Below, one piece after another: positions 16,667 through 24,896 of a stretch of 38,525 nucleotides of DNA. The stretch is from CAKZQX01 sp034437035. GTDB lineage: Bacteria; Chloroflexota; Chloroflexia; Chloroflexales; Chloroflexaceae. Where the stretch lies: contig DAOTUI010000278.1 in NCBI GenBank assembly GCA_034437035.1, forward strand, positions 1 to 38,525, read 5' to 3'. Position 1 is the first letter of the stretch; the number at the start of each line of letters is the position of its first letter. The position numbers and the translations under genes were made by a program. Under the pieces are notes generated by a model that saw nothing but the letters and a program-made list of their open reading frames with translations, did not search any database and had not been told where the DNA came from.

Positions 16667-16749
16667 CCGCGCTGCTCCGGGTTAACGCGCGTGTGCGTGG
16701 GAAAAATATTGCAGGAAAATAGTTGTCGGGGAGAGAAATGTTCCGGGTG

Positions 16750-16769
16750 GGATGCGCAGAAGCGCGTCC
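16750..16769. repeat. Short hairpin repeat, variant copy
   Basis: Identical to the hairpin at 82-101 except for one C-to-T change in the left arm, which still allows a G-T pair. It sits between a gene end and the SnoaL-like pseudogene. Confidence 0.65.
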
Positions 16770-16793
16770 GCTGAGGTTCTATGTCAGGTCGGG

Positions 16794-17066
16794 TTATTCT
16801 GGCGGCGCAATATGTCCGAGTTGTGCCAGCCCGCTCAGGTTGTCCCACTCGGCCCAGGCTTCGGCAATGCGTCCGTCCGCTATGCGATAGATGGCGATAT
16901 ATTTAGAGACCGGCACGCGGCCGGTCGGCGGATATGTCCCAATGGTCCCTGCTGCGTTCCCCGGAAATGGTGGCGCGCGGCAACGTTATCACCCTCTGCC
17001 GGCAAATCCATGATCGGCTCATGTGCATCGGGAAATGTTGCAAACTCCTGCCCAGACCTGAAAGCC
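16794..17066 (-). pseudogene. SnoaL-like / ester cyclase pseudogene
   Basis: Two frames of one gene are visible on the minus strand. The first reads QEFATFPDAHEPIMDL, AEGDNVAARHHFRGTQQG; the second continues YPPTGRVPVSKYIAIYRIAD and GRIAEAWAEWDNLSGLAQLG to a TAA at 16794-16796. Together they match the SnoaL-like polyketide cyclase / ester cyclase pattern (FPDxHE..., AEGDxVxxR..F.GTxxG, PPTGxxV, IYRxxDGxIxEaWxExD). There is a frameshift near 16935-16955, and the N-terminal third is absent exactly where element E2 begins (17072). Intact members are about 130-150 residues. Confidence 0.75.
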
Positions 17067-17071
17067 AGCGT

Positions 17072-17342
17072 CGCCTGCGGCAGTGTGGTACATTCTTTTT
17101 CTTTTTCACAAAAAATTCACAAAGTGAATTTTTTGTGAAAAAGAATGAAATCTTCCGCCTGCGACAGCATGGTATGGTAATTTTCTCTCTTTTTGGAAAA
17201 AAAGGATGTCCGGTTCCGCCCTGCCGGAGGCAATATCCGCCGCCAAATGTGGGATCGCCTGATCCATGGCAGCATTGGTCGTTTCGCGGTGTTCGCTCAT
17301 TTCGTGTTGTTCGTGGTCCAACCTCCCACTGCGTAACGCGTG
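17072..17342 (+). mobile_element. Palindromic element E2 (left end missing, composite)
   Basis: Begins with CGCCTGCGGCAG at 17072. The first core is a perfect 22-bp palindrome (17099-17120 with 17124-17145, loop AAA). A second inner unit starts at 17156 and ends with CTGCCGGAGGC at 17231 but has lost its palindrome. 17232-17342 is the same roughly 110-bp arm as in E4, in opposite orientation, ending in the terminal repeat TGCGTAACGCGTG. No left terminal repeat is present; the SnoaL pseudogene abuts instead. Confidence 0.7.
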
Positions 17343-17353
17343 TCAATAACAAA

Positions 17354-17383
17354 ACCTCCCGCAGCGTGTCGCGTGCGGGAGGT
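17354..17383 (-). terminator. Intrinsic terminator of the 17416-17754 gene
   Basis: ACCTCCCGCA (17354-17363) pairs with TGCGGGAGGT (17374-17383). On the minus strand the stem is followed by TTTTGTTATT, a good terminator for the hypothetical gene that ends 33 bp upstream of it. Confidence 0.7.
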
Positions 17384-17415
17384 CGGGTCTACTGCCGGCA
17401 AAGTGGCCTGCCGCG

Positions 17416-17754
17416 CTACCGGCCGATTGCCGGCTGTGGCGAGACCTCGGCGGCCACATCGTTCAGCGTGCGCTCCAGGTGTACCAGTTCGCACTCGGCA
17501 TTACCATCGCCATTGCAGAGCAGCAGCACATACTCAACTGCCGGATTATAACGGGCGGCCAGGTGGCGTGCCTGGCTATGGTGACACTCCGCGCGGGAGA
17601 GATATTCAATCGTCAGGGTAAAATCCGCATTCTCCTGCGGCTGTACCTGCACGGCAAAGATGCCGCGCCCCTGCAACTGGTATGACTTCCAGGCCACGGC
17701 ACCCCACAGGGTGGCAAACTGCTGGAGAAGGCTGGTGCGTGTGTTCTGGTCCAT
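17416..17754 (-). CDS. Hypothetical 112-residue protein
   Basis: Starts MDQNTRTSLLQQFATLWGAV with AAGGAG 10 nt upstream and ends at TAG 17416-17418, followed by a terminator. The sequence (WKSYQLQGRGIFAVQVQPQE, FTLTIEYLSRAECHHSQARH, VEYVLLLCNGDGNAECELVH) suggests a compact alpha/beta protein without signal or membrane segments. No family recognised. The intact frame, ribosome binding site and terminator argue that it is a real gene despite lying in a repeat-rich zone. Confidence 0.7.
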   Translation of the reverse strand: MDQNTRTSLLQQFATLWGAVAWKSYQLQGRGIFAVQVQPQENADFTLTIEYLSRAECHHSQARHLAARYNPAVEYVLLLCNGDGNAECELVHLERTLNDVAAEVSPQPAIGR

Positions 17755-18039
17755 AAACCGACGGCTCCTTCACTCGTTGTATCGGTGCTATTACCTGACT
17801 CCAGTGTAGTCAGTTCAGTTACGACAAACAACATGTAGAACACCGTGCAACAGTTGCGGAAGCTACCTTCCCGTGTGGAACTTTTCCAGTGGGGATGTGC
17901 TGATGAACTTTTGAAAACGGAGTCAGGAGATCGTGGCAGGATCGTGGCAGGATCGTTTCATCGCGGTACGCAGGCGGCGGGAGCCAGGCTTCTGCACTCT
18001 ATATCCAGAAATAATTAGACGGTTATAGGATCACAACTC
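17755..18039. other. Intergenic, no gene seen
   Basis: Contains only an 11-bp direct repeat (ATCGTGGCAGG twice, near 17931-17952). No promoter for the 17416-17754 gene could be picked out with confidence. Confidence 0.5.
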
Positions 18040-18169
18040 TTTGCCACAAAAATGTTGCACGAGATGCAAAACTTTTGTGGCAAAGATAAAAAAGCACCAG
18101 GCTGCCGCAGACGAAGACTACCTTCGTGGGCGTACACAACTGATTTGCCCGCCCACCGCGTAACTTGTG
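18040..18169 (-). mobile_element. Palindromic element E3 (truncated)
   Basis: Minus-orientation copy. The core (18040-18059 with 18065-18084) is imperfect: 20 positions with two mismatches and a 5-nt loop. CTGCCGCAGACG at 18102-18113 is the conserved inner arm and CCACCGCGTAACTTGTG (to 18169) the right terminal repeat. The left inner arm and left terminal repeat are missing. Confidence 0.65.
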
Positions 18170-18178
18170 TAATAACGA

Positions 18179-18446
18179 CAGGAGTTACACGGTGGGAGTT
18201 TGGACCACGAACGCCGCGACATGAACGAACACCGCGAAACGACCAGTGCCGACGTGGATCAGGTGATGCCACATGTGGCGGCGGATAGCGCCTCCGGCAG
18301 GGTGGAAGAAACCCGATCTTGTTCACACAAAAATTCACAACGTGAATTTTTGTGTGAACAAGAAAAAAACGTACCATGCTGCCGCAGGCGAAGACGGCCG
18401 TTGTGGGAGTACGTGTCCGATTTATACGCCCACCGCGTAACTCGTG
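18179..18446 (-). mobile_element. Palindromic element E4 (268 bp)
   Basis: Left terminal repeat CAGGAGTTACACGGTG; right CACCGCGTAACTCGTG. The inner unit is 18289-18390 with CGCCTCCGGCAG and CTGCCGCAGGCG. The core is a perfect 22-bp palindrome (18317-18338 with 18342-18363, loop AAC). Its left arm (about 18183-18288) is the inverted counterpart of 17232-17330 in E2. It is separated from E3 by TAATAACGA and from E5 by TAATAATGA. Confidence 0.8.
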
Positions 18447-18455
18447 TAATAATGA

Positions 18456-18652
18456 CAGGAGTTACGCGGTCGTCCATCCGCCGGCTGGGATGTGCCTCCG
18501 GCAGGGTGGAAGAGTCTACCCTTTTTCACGAACATGTGGCTCTGTGAGCCACATGTTCGTGAAAAAGATAAAAAGAGTACCATGCTGCCGCAGGCGAATC
18601 TGTCGTTCATCGGGGTAACTGTCCGGTTTGAAGGCGCACCGCGTAACTCGTG
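18456..18652 (-). mobile_element. Palindromic element E5 (197 bp)
   Basis: Terminal repeats CAGGAGTTACGCGGT and GCACCGCGTAACTCGTG. Inner unit 18494-18596. The core is a perfect 22-bp palindrome (18521-18542 with 18546-18567, loop TGT). Apart from one symmetric base pair in the outer arm (CTTTTTCAC in E5, CTTGTTCAC in E8) its core equals that of E8 read in the opposite orientation (loop ACA there). Confidence 0.85.
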
Positions 18653-18659
18653 TTAATGA

Positions 18660-18873
18660 CAGGAGTTACGCAGTCACTGACCCGGAAGGGAATGTCGCCT
18701 CCGGCAGAGCGGAAGAAACCATCTTTTTCACAGAAATCTTGCACTATGTGCAAGATTTCTGTGAAAAAGATCAAAATGTACCATGCTGCCGCAGGCGAAC
18801 AGGCTTTTGGATTGGTCAACCAACTGAAACTTTGGTCAACCGACTGAACTAAGGCTGCACTGCGTAAGTCCTG
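18660..18873 (-). mobile_element. Palindromic element E6 (214 bp)
   Basis: Terminal repeats CAGGAGTTACGCAGT and GCACTGCGTAAGTCCTG. Inner unit 18696-18797. The core is a perfect 24-bp palindrome (18721-18744 with 18748-18771, loop TAT), the longest in the family. The right arm carries a 20-bp-period direct repeat (TTGGTCAACC at 18812 and 18832). It ends 17 bp from the stop codon of the DUF3616 gene. Confidence 0.85.
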
Positions 18874-18890
18874 TAATATAATTGTAGATA

Positions 18891-19973
18891 CTACTCCGGA
18901 TTCAGGCGGAACAGGTCGGCGTAGACTGTGTGCGGGGCGGGTATGCGCGCCGCAGACGGCGAATCATAGACGACCAGCAGCGCTTCGGGTTGGTCCAGGC
19001 CAGGCATCAGCGCCAGCCCCTCGGCGTGGTCGCTGCCATGCGTAAACGGCAGATCAAACATTACCTCCAGTTCGCCCTCCTCCTGGCCGGTAACGCTGTC
19101 ATCGTCCAGATCCAGCGCATCCTTGAAGCGAAATACCTGCATCGACCCTTCCAGATCCATCGTTGGCCCCGCCAGAATGATCAGATCATCGCCGTGGCGG
19201 CAGAGTTCGCGCACCCCCAGGCCGTTCAGGTCCACAAAATGCTTTTTGTAGCGGCGTCCGTTTTCACCAATCGGTTTGAGCGTAAGCAGATGCGGTGCCT
19301 GCTCTTCCACGCGCAATTCCAGGATCACGGCCCACCCGCGCAGCACCGGCCCGCGCAGTCCCAGAAAGATCCGATCCTGATAGACGGCCAGACCTTCGAT
19401 ATCAAAGCCATTGCCTTTGCTGGGCAGGGGCGAATCCAGAAAGGGGCCAAGATGGGCATCGGCTTGCAGGGCATCCATCAGGATGTTTTTATCGCCGGAC
19501 TTCTGGAGCCATGCGGCATGCAATGTTTCATCAGGATTATCGGGGTTGGAACAGGATTTCAGCGGTTCGCCGGAGACCACCGGAATGCGGGCCAGCAGGT
19601 AGCGGTTAGGCTCGGTCTTGATTGTTGCCAGCGCTTTAAGATCTTTCTCACGCTTTTTACCTTTGGCCTTGCCGCGCTTGGTGCTGTGGGAGCCGGTAAA
19701 CCAGAGATAGTGCCCGGCATAATCCATGCCCTCAATATCAATCTCGTCCTCCTGGTTAAAGAGTTCCACAAAGTCACCGATGGGGAATGGCTGATGATCA
19801 CCATACATGTAGGGCGCGACCGGTGTGAGACGTTCGAGCGTGAGAAACTCGTCCGAGCCCAGCCAGAGACTCCCGTCGGGGGTCAGCGCCGCTGCCGAGA
19901 GTTCCCCCTGCAGATCTTCGTCGGCCCGCTCGAAGCGCAGCACCACCCGACTGAGTAAAAAACCTGACCGCAT
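18891..19973 (-). CDS. DUF3616 domain protein
   Basis: 360 residues. Start ATG at 19973 (MRSGFLLSRVVLRFE) is chosen because GAGGAG lies 9 nt upstream; an upstream in-frame ATG at 20015 lacks this. The sequence reads like a beta-propeller: TPDGSLWLGSDEFLTLERLT, DIEGMDYAGHYLWFTGSHS, FDIEGLAVYQDRIFLGLRGP, GHGS-like SDHAEGLALMPGLDQPEALL, and matches DUF3616, a family of unknown function. The basic insert KRGKAKGKKREKD follows the GSHS motif. No signal peptide is evident, so it is probably cytoplasmic. It is bracketed by two clusters of E elements, one on each side. Confidence 0.8.
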   Translation of the reverse strand: MRSGFLLSRVVLRFERADEDLQGELSAAALTPDGSLWLGSDEFLTLERLTPVAPYMYGDHQPFPIGDFVELFNQEDEIDIEGMDYAGHYLWFTGSHSTKRGKAKGKKREKDLKALATIKTEPNRYLLARIPVVSGEPLKSCSNPDNPDETLHAAWLQKSGDKNILMDALQADAHLGPFLDSPLPSKGNGFDIEGLAVYQDRIFLGLRGPVLRGWAVILELRVEEQAPHLLTLKPIGENGRRYKKHFVDLNGLGVRELCRHGDDLIILAGPTMDLEGSMQVFRFKDALDLDDDSVTGQEEGELEVMFDLPFTHGSDHAEGLALMPGLDQPEALLVVYDSPSAARIPAPHTVYADLFRLNPE

Positions 19974-20015
19974 ACCATCATCTCCTCTGCCGGCATAATC
20001 CCTACATGCCGGCAC

Positions 20016-20275
20016 TACACGAGCACTTTATGCAATATGAACGATAGAAAGCACGGACAAACACAGGATACAGAACAAATTAACTGTCCGATAACCGTGC
20101 TCAAGGCACGCTTTGTTTTGTATTCTTCTGTTCTGTGTTCCCTACAAGAATAGCACAGAAACCTACCATTATGCGTTTCAGGTTATCATGAAACCAGATG
20201 TGGCACCGGCATAGACAACCGCCCCGGATCATTGTGATCCGGGGCGGTTGTCGTGCAGTAGACGCCTTTTATTTA
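20016..20275. other. Intergenic, with an 18-bp GC-rich hairpin
   Basis: 20214-20231 pairs perfectly with 20235-20252 around TTG. The stem is rich in GC but no T-run follows, so it may be a terminator of weak type or another palindromic repeat. No gene in this stretch. Confidence 0.55.
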
Positions 20276-20470
20276 CACGACTTACGCGGTGGGCATTCAA
20301 ACCAGGCGTTGTCTGAATGAACGGCCCGATTCGCCTGCGGCAGCGTGGTACATGATGTTCTTTTTCACGAAATTTTTGCACTTTGTGCAAAAATTTCGTG
20401 AAAAAGGATGGAAGATTCCATCCTGCCGGAGGCGAAATGTCCTTTCGGGTCAGTGACCGCGTACGTCGTG
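20276..20470 (+). mobile_element. Palindromic element E7 (195 bp)
   Basis: Terminal repeats CACGACTTACGCGGT and ACCGCGTACGTCGTG (one mismatch). Inner unit 20332-20434. The core is a perfect 22-bp palindrome (20360-20381 with 20385-20406, loop TTT). It is flanked by TTATTTA at 20269-20275 and 20471-20477, consistent with a 7-bp target-site duplication. The left arm TGAACGGCCCGATTCGCCTG is shared with E9. Confidence 0.88.
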
Positions 20471-20477
20471 TTATTTA

Positions 20478-20674
20478 CACGAGTTACGCGGTGGGGGTCT
20501 GCAAATCAGACATGTGCTCCCACAACGGCAGTCTTCGCCTGCGGCAGCATGGTACGTTTGTATCTTGTTCACGAACATGTGGCTCACAGAGCCACATGTT
20601 CGTGAACAAGGATGCTCGGTTCCGCCCTGCCGGAGGCGAAACCAGTTTCTCAAGGAGTGACCGCGTACGTCGTG
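20478..20674 (+). mobile_element. Palindromic element E8 (197 bp)
   Basis: Head-to-tail with E7, separated by one TTATTTA and followed by another at 20675-20681. Inner unit 20536-20638. The core is a perfect 22-bp palindrome (20564-20585 with 20589-20610, loop ACA). The last TTATTTA contains the stop codon of the minus-strand nucleotidase gene. Confidence 0.88.
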
Positions 20675-20678
20675 TTAT

Positions 20679-23600
20679 TTACGGAATAGTAATCCGTCCC
20701 TCACCACCCGGCTGGTAACGCGGATCACTGCTGGGAATGGTCGGGCCGGTGAACCCATTAACAGTCTGTGTTGGGAACGTCTCGAGATACTCCCGCAGCG
20801 GCTGTTCATAGAGAATGCGGAACCCGTTGTCGTCTTCCAGGAAAGACTGGTTGGGTGCGCCGGCAAGTTCGCGGTTGGCCACAAAACTGTTCGTGACAAC
20901 GGTGATATCAGGTGCCCCCGAAACCACTGCGCCATTTTCGACCAGCAACTGTTCACTGCTGTCCGTGTTAACCAGGGTAATGTCGTCAATGAGATAGCGG
21001 GTCTCTCCGTCGACAGTTGCGGTGGTGTAAGTCAGTTTCAGGTTCGCCACATGGTAGATGCCGCTGGTGCTGATATTATCGAGTGTCTCGAGCAGCAGGG
21101 TGGGCGAAACTTCCTGAACCACCGAGATAAAGTTGTCGAAGGGCAGCACGTCGATGGTATCAAGCTGGGTGATCGGGCCGGGAACTGTGCCACTACGAGG
21201 CAGAACTTCACCGGCATTCTGGCGGATACCACCGCCATTTTGGATGGCGACAACCGGGTTGGTTAGGCTCCGTTCCGGCAGACTGGTATTAGCCCGGTAG
21301 CGGTCATATGCGTCGATAAAGGCATCAGCAACCAGATTACCCATGTTGTTTTCGCCGCCACGAACACTGTCGCGCGAAACATCAAACAGGATCTCCGTGT
21401 AGGCAATCGTGGTGTTGCTGAACGTATCCAGGCAGGCGTTTACCGGATCATTGACGGAAGAAACGAGTGCCGCATCGGGTGTAACTGCATCGGTAATGCC
21501 CAGACTACCTGTTTCCGGGCTCTGTATGACGACTCGGCGCGGATAGCTCTCGCTGGTATCGATGCCGGTCACATTGCCCAGCGCATCAAACGCTACATCC
21601 AGACGACCCAGGAAGCGATACTTGTCGATCGAGGTGACAATATAGACGGTATTACCAAGCACATCGGTTTCCGTCAGCGGGTAGGTGCCCTCGATTTCAC
21701 TGGCCTCCTGACCGGGCAAGAGTTGCAAATCCTGGTTTACATCGTCACTGACGAGGAAATCATCACCACCACCGGCAACTGCAACATCTACTCCTTGCAA
21801 CTGCCGGATCAACTGGCGGTCATTCTGAACATCTTGCAGATGGCTGACGAAGATAATCTTATTCACTCCCAGCGCCTGTAGCCGGTAGATCTCGGCCTGA
21901 ACCGCGCGCACGGTATCTGCTACCACTTGCACATTACGTGGCGAAGAGACAGATGCAAGCGCAGGCGTGGTAGCACCGACAATGCCAAAGGTTGCGCCGG
22001 TGTTGGGATCGGTGTAGATCATCGACTTACCGATGACCTGATTATTTTCAGGTGTGCCTGCAATCAGCCCATCGGGATCGACCAGTTCATTCAGAACCGG
22101 TTCGCCACTGAAGTCAAGGTTTGCGCTCAAGAAGGGCTGAGTAATTCCACTTCCAGTGTTGAAGCCCCGGATGAAACGACCGAGAAAGTCAGGGGCGTAG
22201 TCAAACTCGTGGTTGCCGAGAATATGTGCTGTGTAGGGCAACTGGCGCTGCCCGGTGGCGTCAAAAATCTCCTTGTCTGAGTCGATTGGGAAGCTGCACT
22301 GGAGCGTGGCGCTTGCCAGGAAGGCGTCCCCGGCATACACCATTACCACCGAGTTACCCGCGGTGGTCGCCGCACCAACCTCGCGCTCGGTGACTGTTTT
22401 GAAGGCTGCGATACCGCCCAATTCAACTTCAAATACAGATCCATTTTGATTAACCTTTTCAGTGGTCGGTAATAGTCCGGTTTCGCCGTCGTTATTGTGT
22501 AACAATGTCAGTGTTGTCGCTCCGGGAGATGGTGTAATGCTAAACACCGTGGTTGTGCCGCTCAACTCGTAGGTCACCACCAGCAGCGGCTGCCCGGTGG
22601 GGCTCTCCCCAGCCGGGATGAAGATCAACCCTTCGGGGCTGACATCACCCGCCGAGCCGTCAACAATGCTGCCGGTAAAGTTCGCGGTGTTGATATACTG
22701 CACAAACGCGGGCGCATTCGGGTCGGTGACATCGTAGACCATAACCCCGCCGATGCGCTCCAGGCCGATAAAGGCGTAGGTGCGACCATCGACCACGCCG
22801 GTGGTGACACCCTCCGGCTCGGGGCCTTTGTCGTCGCTGCGCGCATCGAATTCAAAGACATTGTCGTCGTCATCATAGTTGGCGTTGAAGTAGTCCGGAT
22901 AGGCCGCCGCCGTAATCTGTTCAAACTCGTTGGCGCTGTCGTAGACCAGTTGCCCGGAGGCATTCCAGATCGAGAAGGAGCGCGCGCCGTAAGCATAGAG
23001 CTCCTCAAACGCATCATCGTCGTCGGTATCACCCAGGGTGTTGGTGACCCGCAGGCGGCCCAGGTTCTCCTCAGCCTGCAGCGTGGCGGCATCTGTAAAG
23101 ACAGATGTGTCAAGCGTCAGATCTTCGATGCGAAACTCTTCACTAAAGCCGTCATAATCGCGGGCATCGCCCTCGTTGGCGGTAACCAGGTAGGTCATGC
23201 CACCGACGGCGTAGGTGGCAATCGCGTCGGGCTGATACATGCCCTTGACCGGCCAGGTCGTGATGTTGATAGCTTCATCGCGGTCGCTGGTATCCAGGGC
23301 ATTTGCCGCCAGGCTGTGGTCCTTGGTTCCCAGCGGGACAATGTTGGTGACGGTGGCATTGGCGATATCAACCACAGCCACAGCATTATTTTCCTGAAGC
23401 GTTACATAGGCGGTCTGCCCATCCGGGGCGACGGCGATATACTCCGGCTCAAGATCCTGCGCAAGCGTGGCTCCGGGGCCAAAGATACGTACACCTGCCG
23501 CTCGCAATGTATCCGCCTGATCATTGAAAGATGTGAAGGTCGCAATCTGGACAAGCTGCCCGACCCGTGTACTGCCGTCCGGCGTATCGCGCTCCGTCTG

Positions 23601-24290
23601 CGTTGTCACTGCGGCGGCGGCATTATTGGCCACAATCGGTAGGAAGACGTTCCACTGGCCCAGTTCTTCCGGTGTGCTTACATTAATGATGCTGATTGAA
23701 CCTTCGGGATCAACCGTATAGTCATCACTGGGTTCCCCTTCGTTGGCAACCAGCACTTTCGTGCCATCAGGTGTAAATGTAACCATGTCGGGGAGCGCAC
23801 CCACCCGGACATCACGTACGAGATTTCCATCACGATCAAAGAAAACCACCTGACCGGGTGCCTGGGTATTGGCATTTTCGACAGACACGGCCAGCAGACC
23901 CTGGCCCGGACCAGGGCCATAGCTGTAGAAGTCGGCACTGGTGGGGGCGGCACCGAAGCCGGTCAGGTCGAGTGCGCCGGTTTTGGTTGGCGTGGTCGGA
24001 TCACTGATATCGACAATGTCTACCTCGTCGGTTGCGCCATTGATCACATAGAGCACCTGGGCAACCGGGTCATAGGTCACGATCTCGGCGGCACCGGGCT
24101 GACCGGCGGTGTAGGTACCAATCGGCGCGAGGGCAATTGTCGCAGTAGGTTCAATCTGAGCGGGGGTCGTACGCGGAACAGCCGGATCATCCGCAAATGA
24201 AACGGTTGCGACTGACTGGACTGAGACTGCCGCCAGCGTGCCGACGAGCAGAGTCAGCAGGACGATGAGCGATACGGGGCGCATGGACAT
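20679..24290 (-). CDS. Exported choice-of-anchor I / metallophosphatase 5'-nucleotidase
   Basis: 1203 residues, with AAGGAGG before the ATG at 24290. Signal peptide residues 1-30 (LIVLLTLLVGTLAAVSVQSV). Residues about 45-590 are the choice-of-anchor I beta-propeller-like region (TYTAGQPGAAEIVTYDP, PDMVTFTPDGTKVLVANEGE, GPEPEGVTTGVVDGRTYAFI). Residues about 595-860 are a calcineurin-like phosphoesterase with LTLLHNNDGETG, VMVYAGDAFLAS, LGNHEFDYAPDF and HLQDVQND. Residues about 960-1180 are the 5'-nucleotidase C-terminal domain (NNMGNLVADAFIDAY, AIQNGGGIRQNAGEVLP). It probably frees phosphate from nucleotides outside the cell. FLPIVANN at about 215 is the L-P-I-V motif. The stop codon lies in the direct repeat flanking element E8. 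Confidence 0.9.
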   Translation of the reverse strand: MSMRPVSLIVLLTLLVGTLAAVSVQSVATVSFADDPAVPRTTPAQIEPTATIALAPIGTYTAGQPGAAEIVTYDPVAQVLYVINGATDEVDIVDISDPTTPTKTGALDLTGFGAAPTSADFYSYGPGPGQGLLAVSVENANTQAPGQVVFFDRDGNLVRDVRVGALPDMVTFTPDGTKVLVANEGEPSDDYTVDPEGSISIINVSTPEELGQWNVFLPIVANNAAAAVTTQTERDTPDGSTRVGQLVQIATFTSFNDQADTLRAAGVRIFGPGATLAQDLEPEYIAVAPDGQTAYVTLQENNAVAVVDIANATVTNIVPLGTKDHSLAANALDTSDRDEAINITTWPVKGMYQPDAIATYAVGGMTYLVTANEGDARDYDGFSEEFRIEDLTLDTSVFTDAATLQAEENLGRLRVTNTLGDTDDDDAFEELYAYGARSFSIWNASGQLVYDSANEFEQITAAAYPDYFNANYDDDDNVFEFDARSDDKGPEPEGVTTGVVDGRTYAFIGLERIGGVMVYDVTDPNAPAFVQYINTANFTGSIVDGSAGDVSPEGLIFIPAGESPTGQPLLVVTYELSGTTTVFSITPSPGATTLTLLHNNDGETGLLPTTEKVNQNGSVFEVELGGIAAFKTVTEREVGAATTAGNSVVMVYAGDAFLASATLQCSFPIDSDKEIFDATGQRQLPYTAHILGNHEFDYAPDFLGRFIRGFNTGSGITQPFLSANLDFSGEPVLNELVDPDGLIAGTPENNQVIGKSMIYTDPNTGATFGIVGATTPALASVSSPRNVQVVADTVRAVQAEIYRLQALGVNKIIFVSHLQDVQNDRQLIRQLQGVDVAVAGGGDDFLVSDDVNQDLQLLPGQEASEIEGTYPLTETDVLGNTVYIVTSIDKYRFLGRLDVAFDALGNVTGIDTSESYPRRVVIQSPETGSLGITDAVTPDAALVSSVNDPVNACLDTFSNTTIAYTEILFDVSRDSVRGGENNMGNLVADAFIDAYDRYRANTSLPERSLTNPVVAIQNGGGIRQNAGEVLPRSGTVPGPITQLDTIDVLPFDNFISVVQEVSPTLLLETLDNISTSGIYHVANLKLTYTTATVDGETRYLIDDITLVNTDSSEQLLVENGAVVSGAPDITVVTNSFVANRELAGAPNQSFLEDDNGFRILYEQPLREYLETFPTQTVNGFTGPTIPSSDPRYQPGGEGRITIP

Positions 24291-24896
24291 GAAGGCCTCC
24301 TTCTTCCATCAATTATCACACAAGGTAATCCGGGTGTGCCATTACATACGCGTGCTATACACGCGTTGAAACGTATGCCGGGCATGCTGCTGCTGTACCG
24401 GTGTGCTTCCAGATCCTTACACGCGCGCAGCGCGTTTGAGCGACGCGTCAGTAAAGCACAACACCAACCGGAGTGGATGGGGTCAGGCAGCAAGCGGCAT
24501 GCACGGCGCACAAATAGGGCTGCAACAGGGCAGCATAAATATATCCTGGTTGTAAACCGGAGCAGTTATAGTAATATCACAGAAGATTTAAGAAGAGGTT
24601 AAATCCTGATTGGGTCTGTGTAAAGAGAGGATTAAGGCGAGCTTATCCGTCTAGTGAAAAGGACATGCTGATGGGCAATTCGTAACAGCGTACCGCCGCA
24701 TAGCGCCTGCCGCCGGCACAGCGGCGTTTGTCACCTTGTCAACGGCGAAACGGCAGCGATAGCGCTTGGAATAGCGCCTGCCGCCGGCACAGCGGCGTTT
24801 GTTACCGCGAAGCGCATGCAGCGCGCACAGGTTAACCGGGCACATATGCGCGCCTGTGCTGTTTTCATGCGCTACGTGGTTGAGACAAAACCGATA
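24291..24896. other. 606-bp intergenic region
   Basis: No supported gene; the promoter of the nucleotidase gene must be at its left side. It holds one direct repeat pair at 24700-24806. TATCC/AATATCAC-type A+T-rich sequence near 24540-24640 is unassigned. Confidence 0.45.
24700..24806. repeat. 36-bp direct repeat pair
   Basis: 24700-24735 and 24771-24806 both begin ATAGCGCCTGCCGCCGGCAC and match at 35 of 36 positions, spaced by 35 bp. Origin unknown. Confidence 0.85.

Noticed and set aside
18040..18873. CRISPR array
   Set aside because: Units are about 200-270 bp with internal palindromes and homologous arms, not short repeats with unrelated spacers of even length.
18040..20674. Integron attC array
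   Set aside because: The repeats have inverted GTTAC/GTAAC ends, but no integrase is present, the units do not carry gene cassettes, and R/L box spacing is not met.
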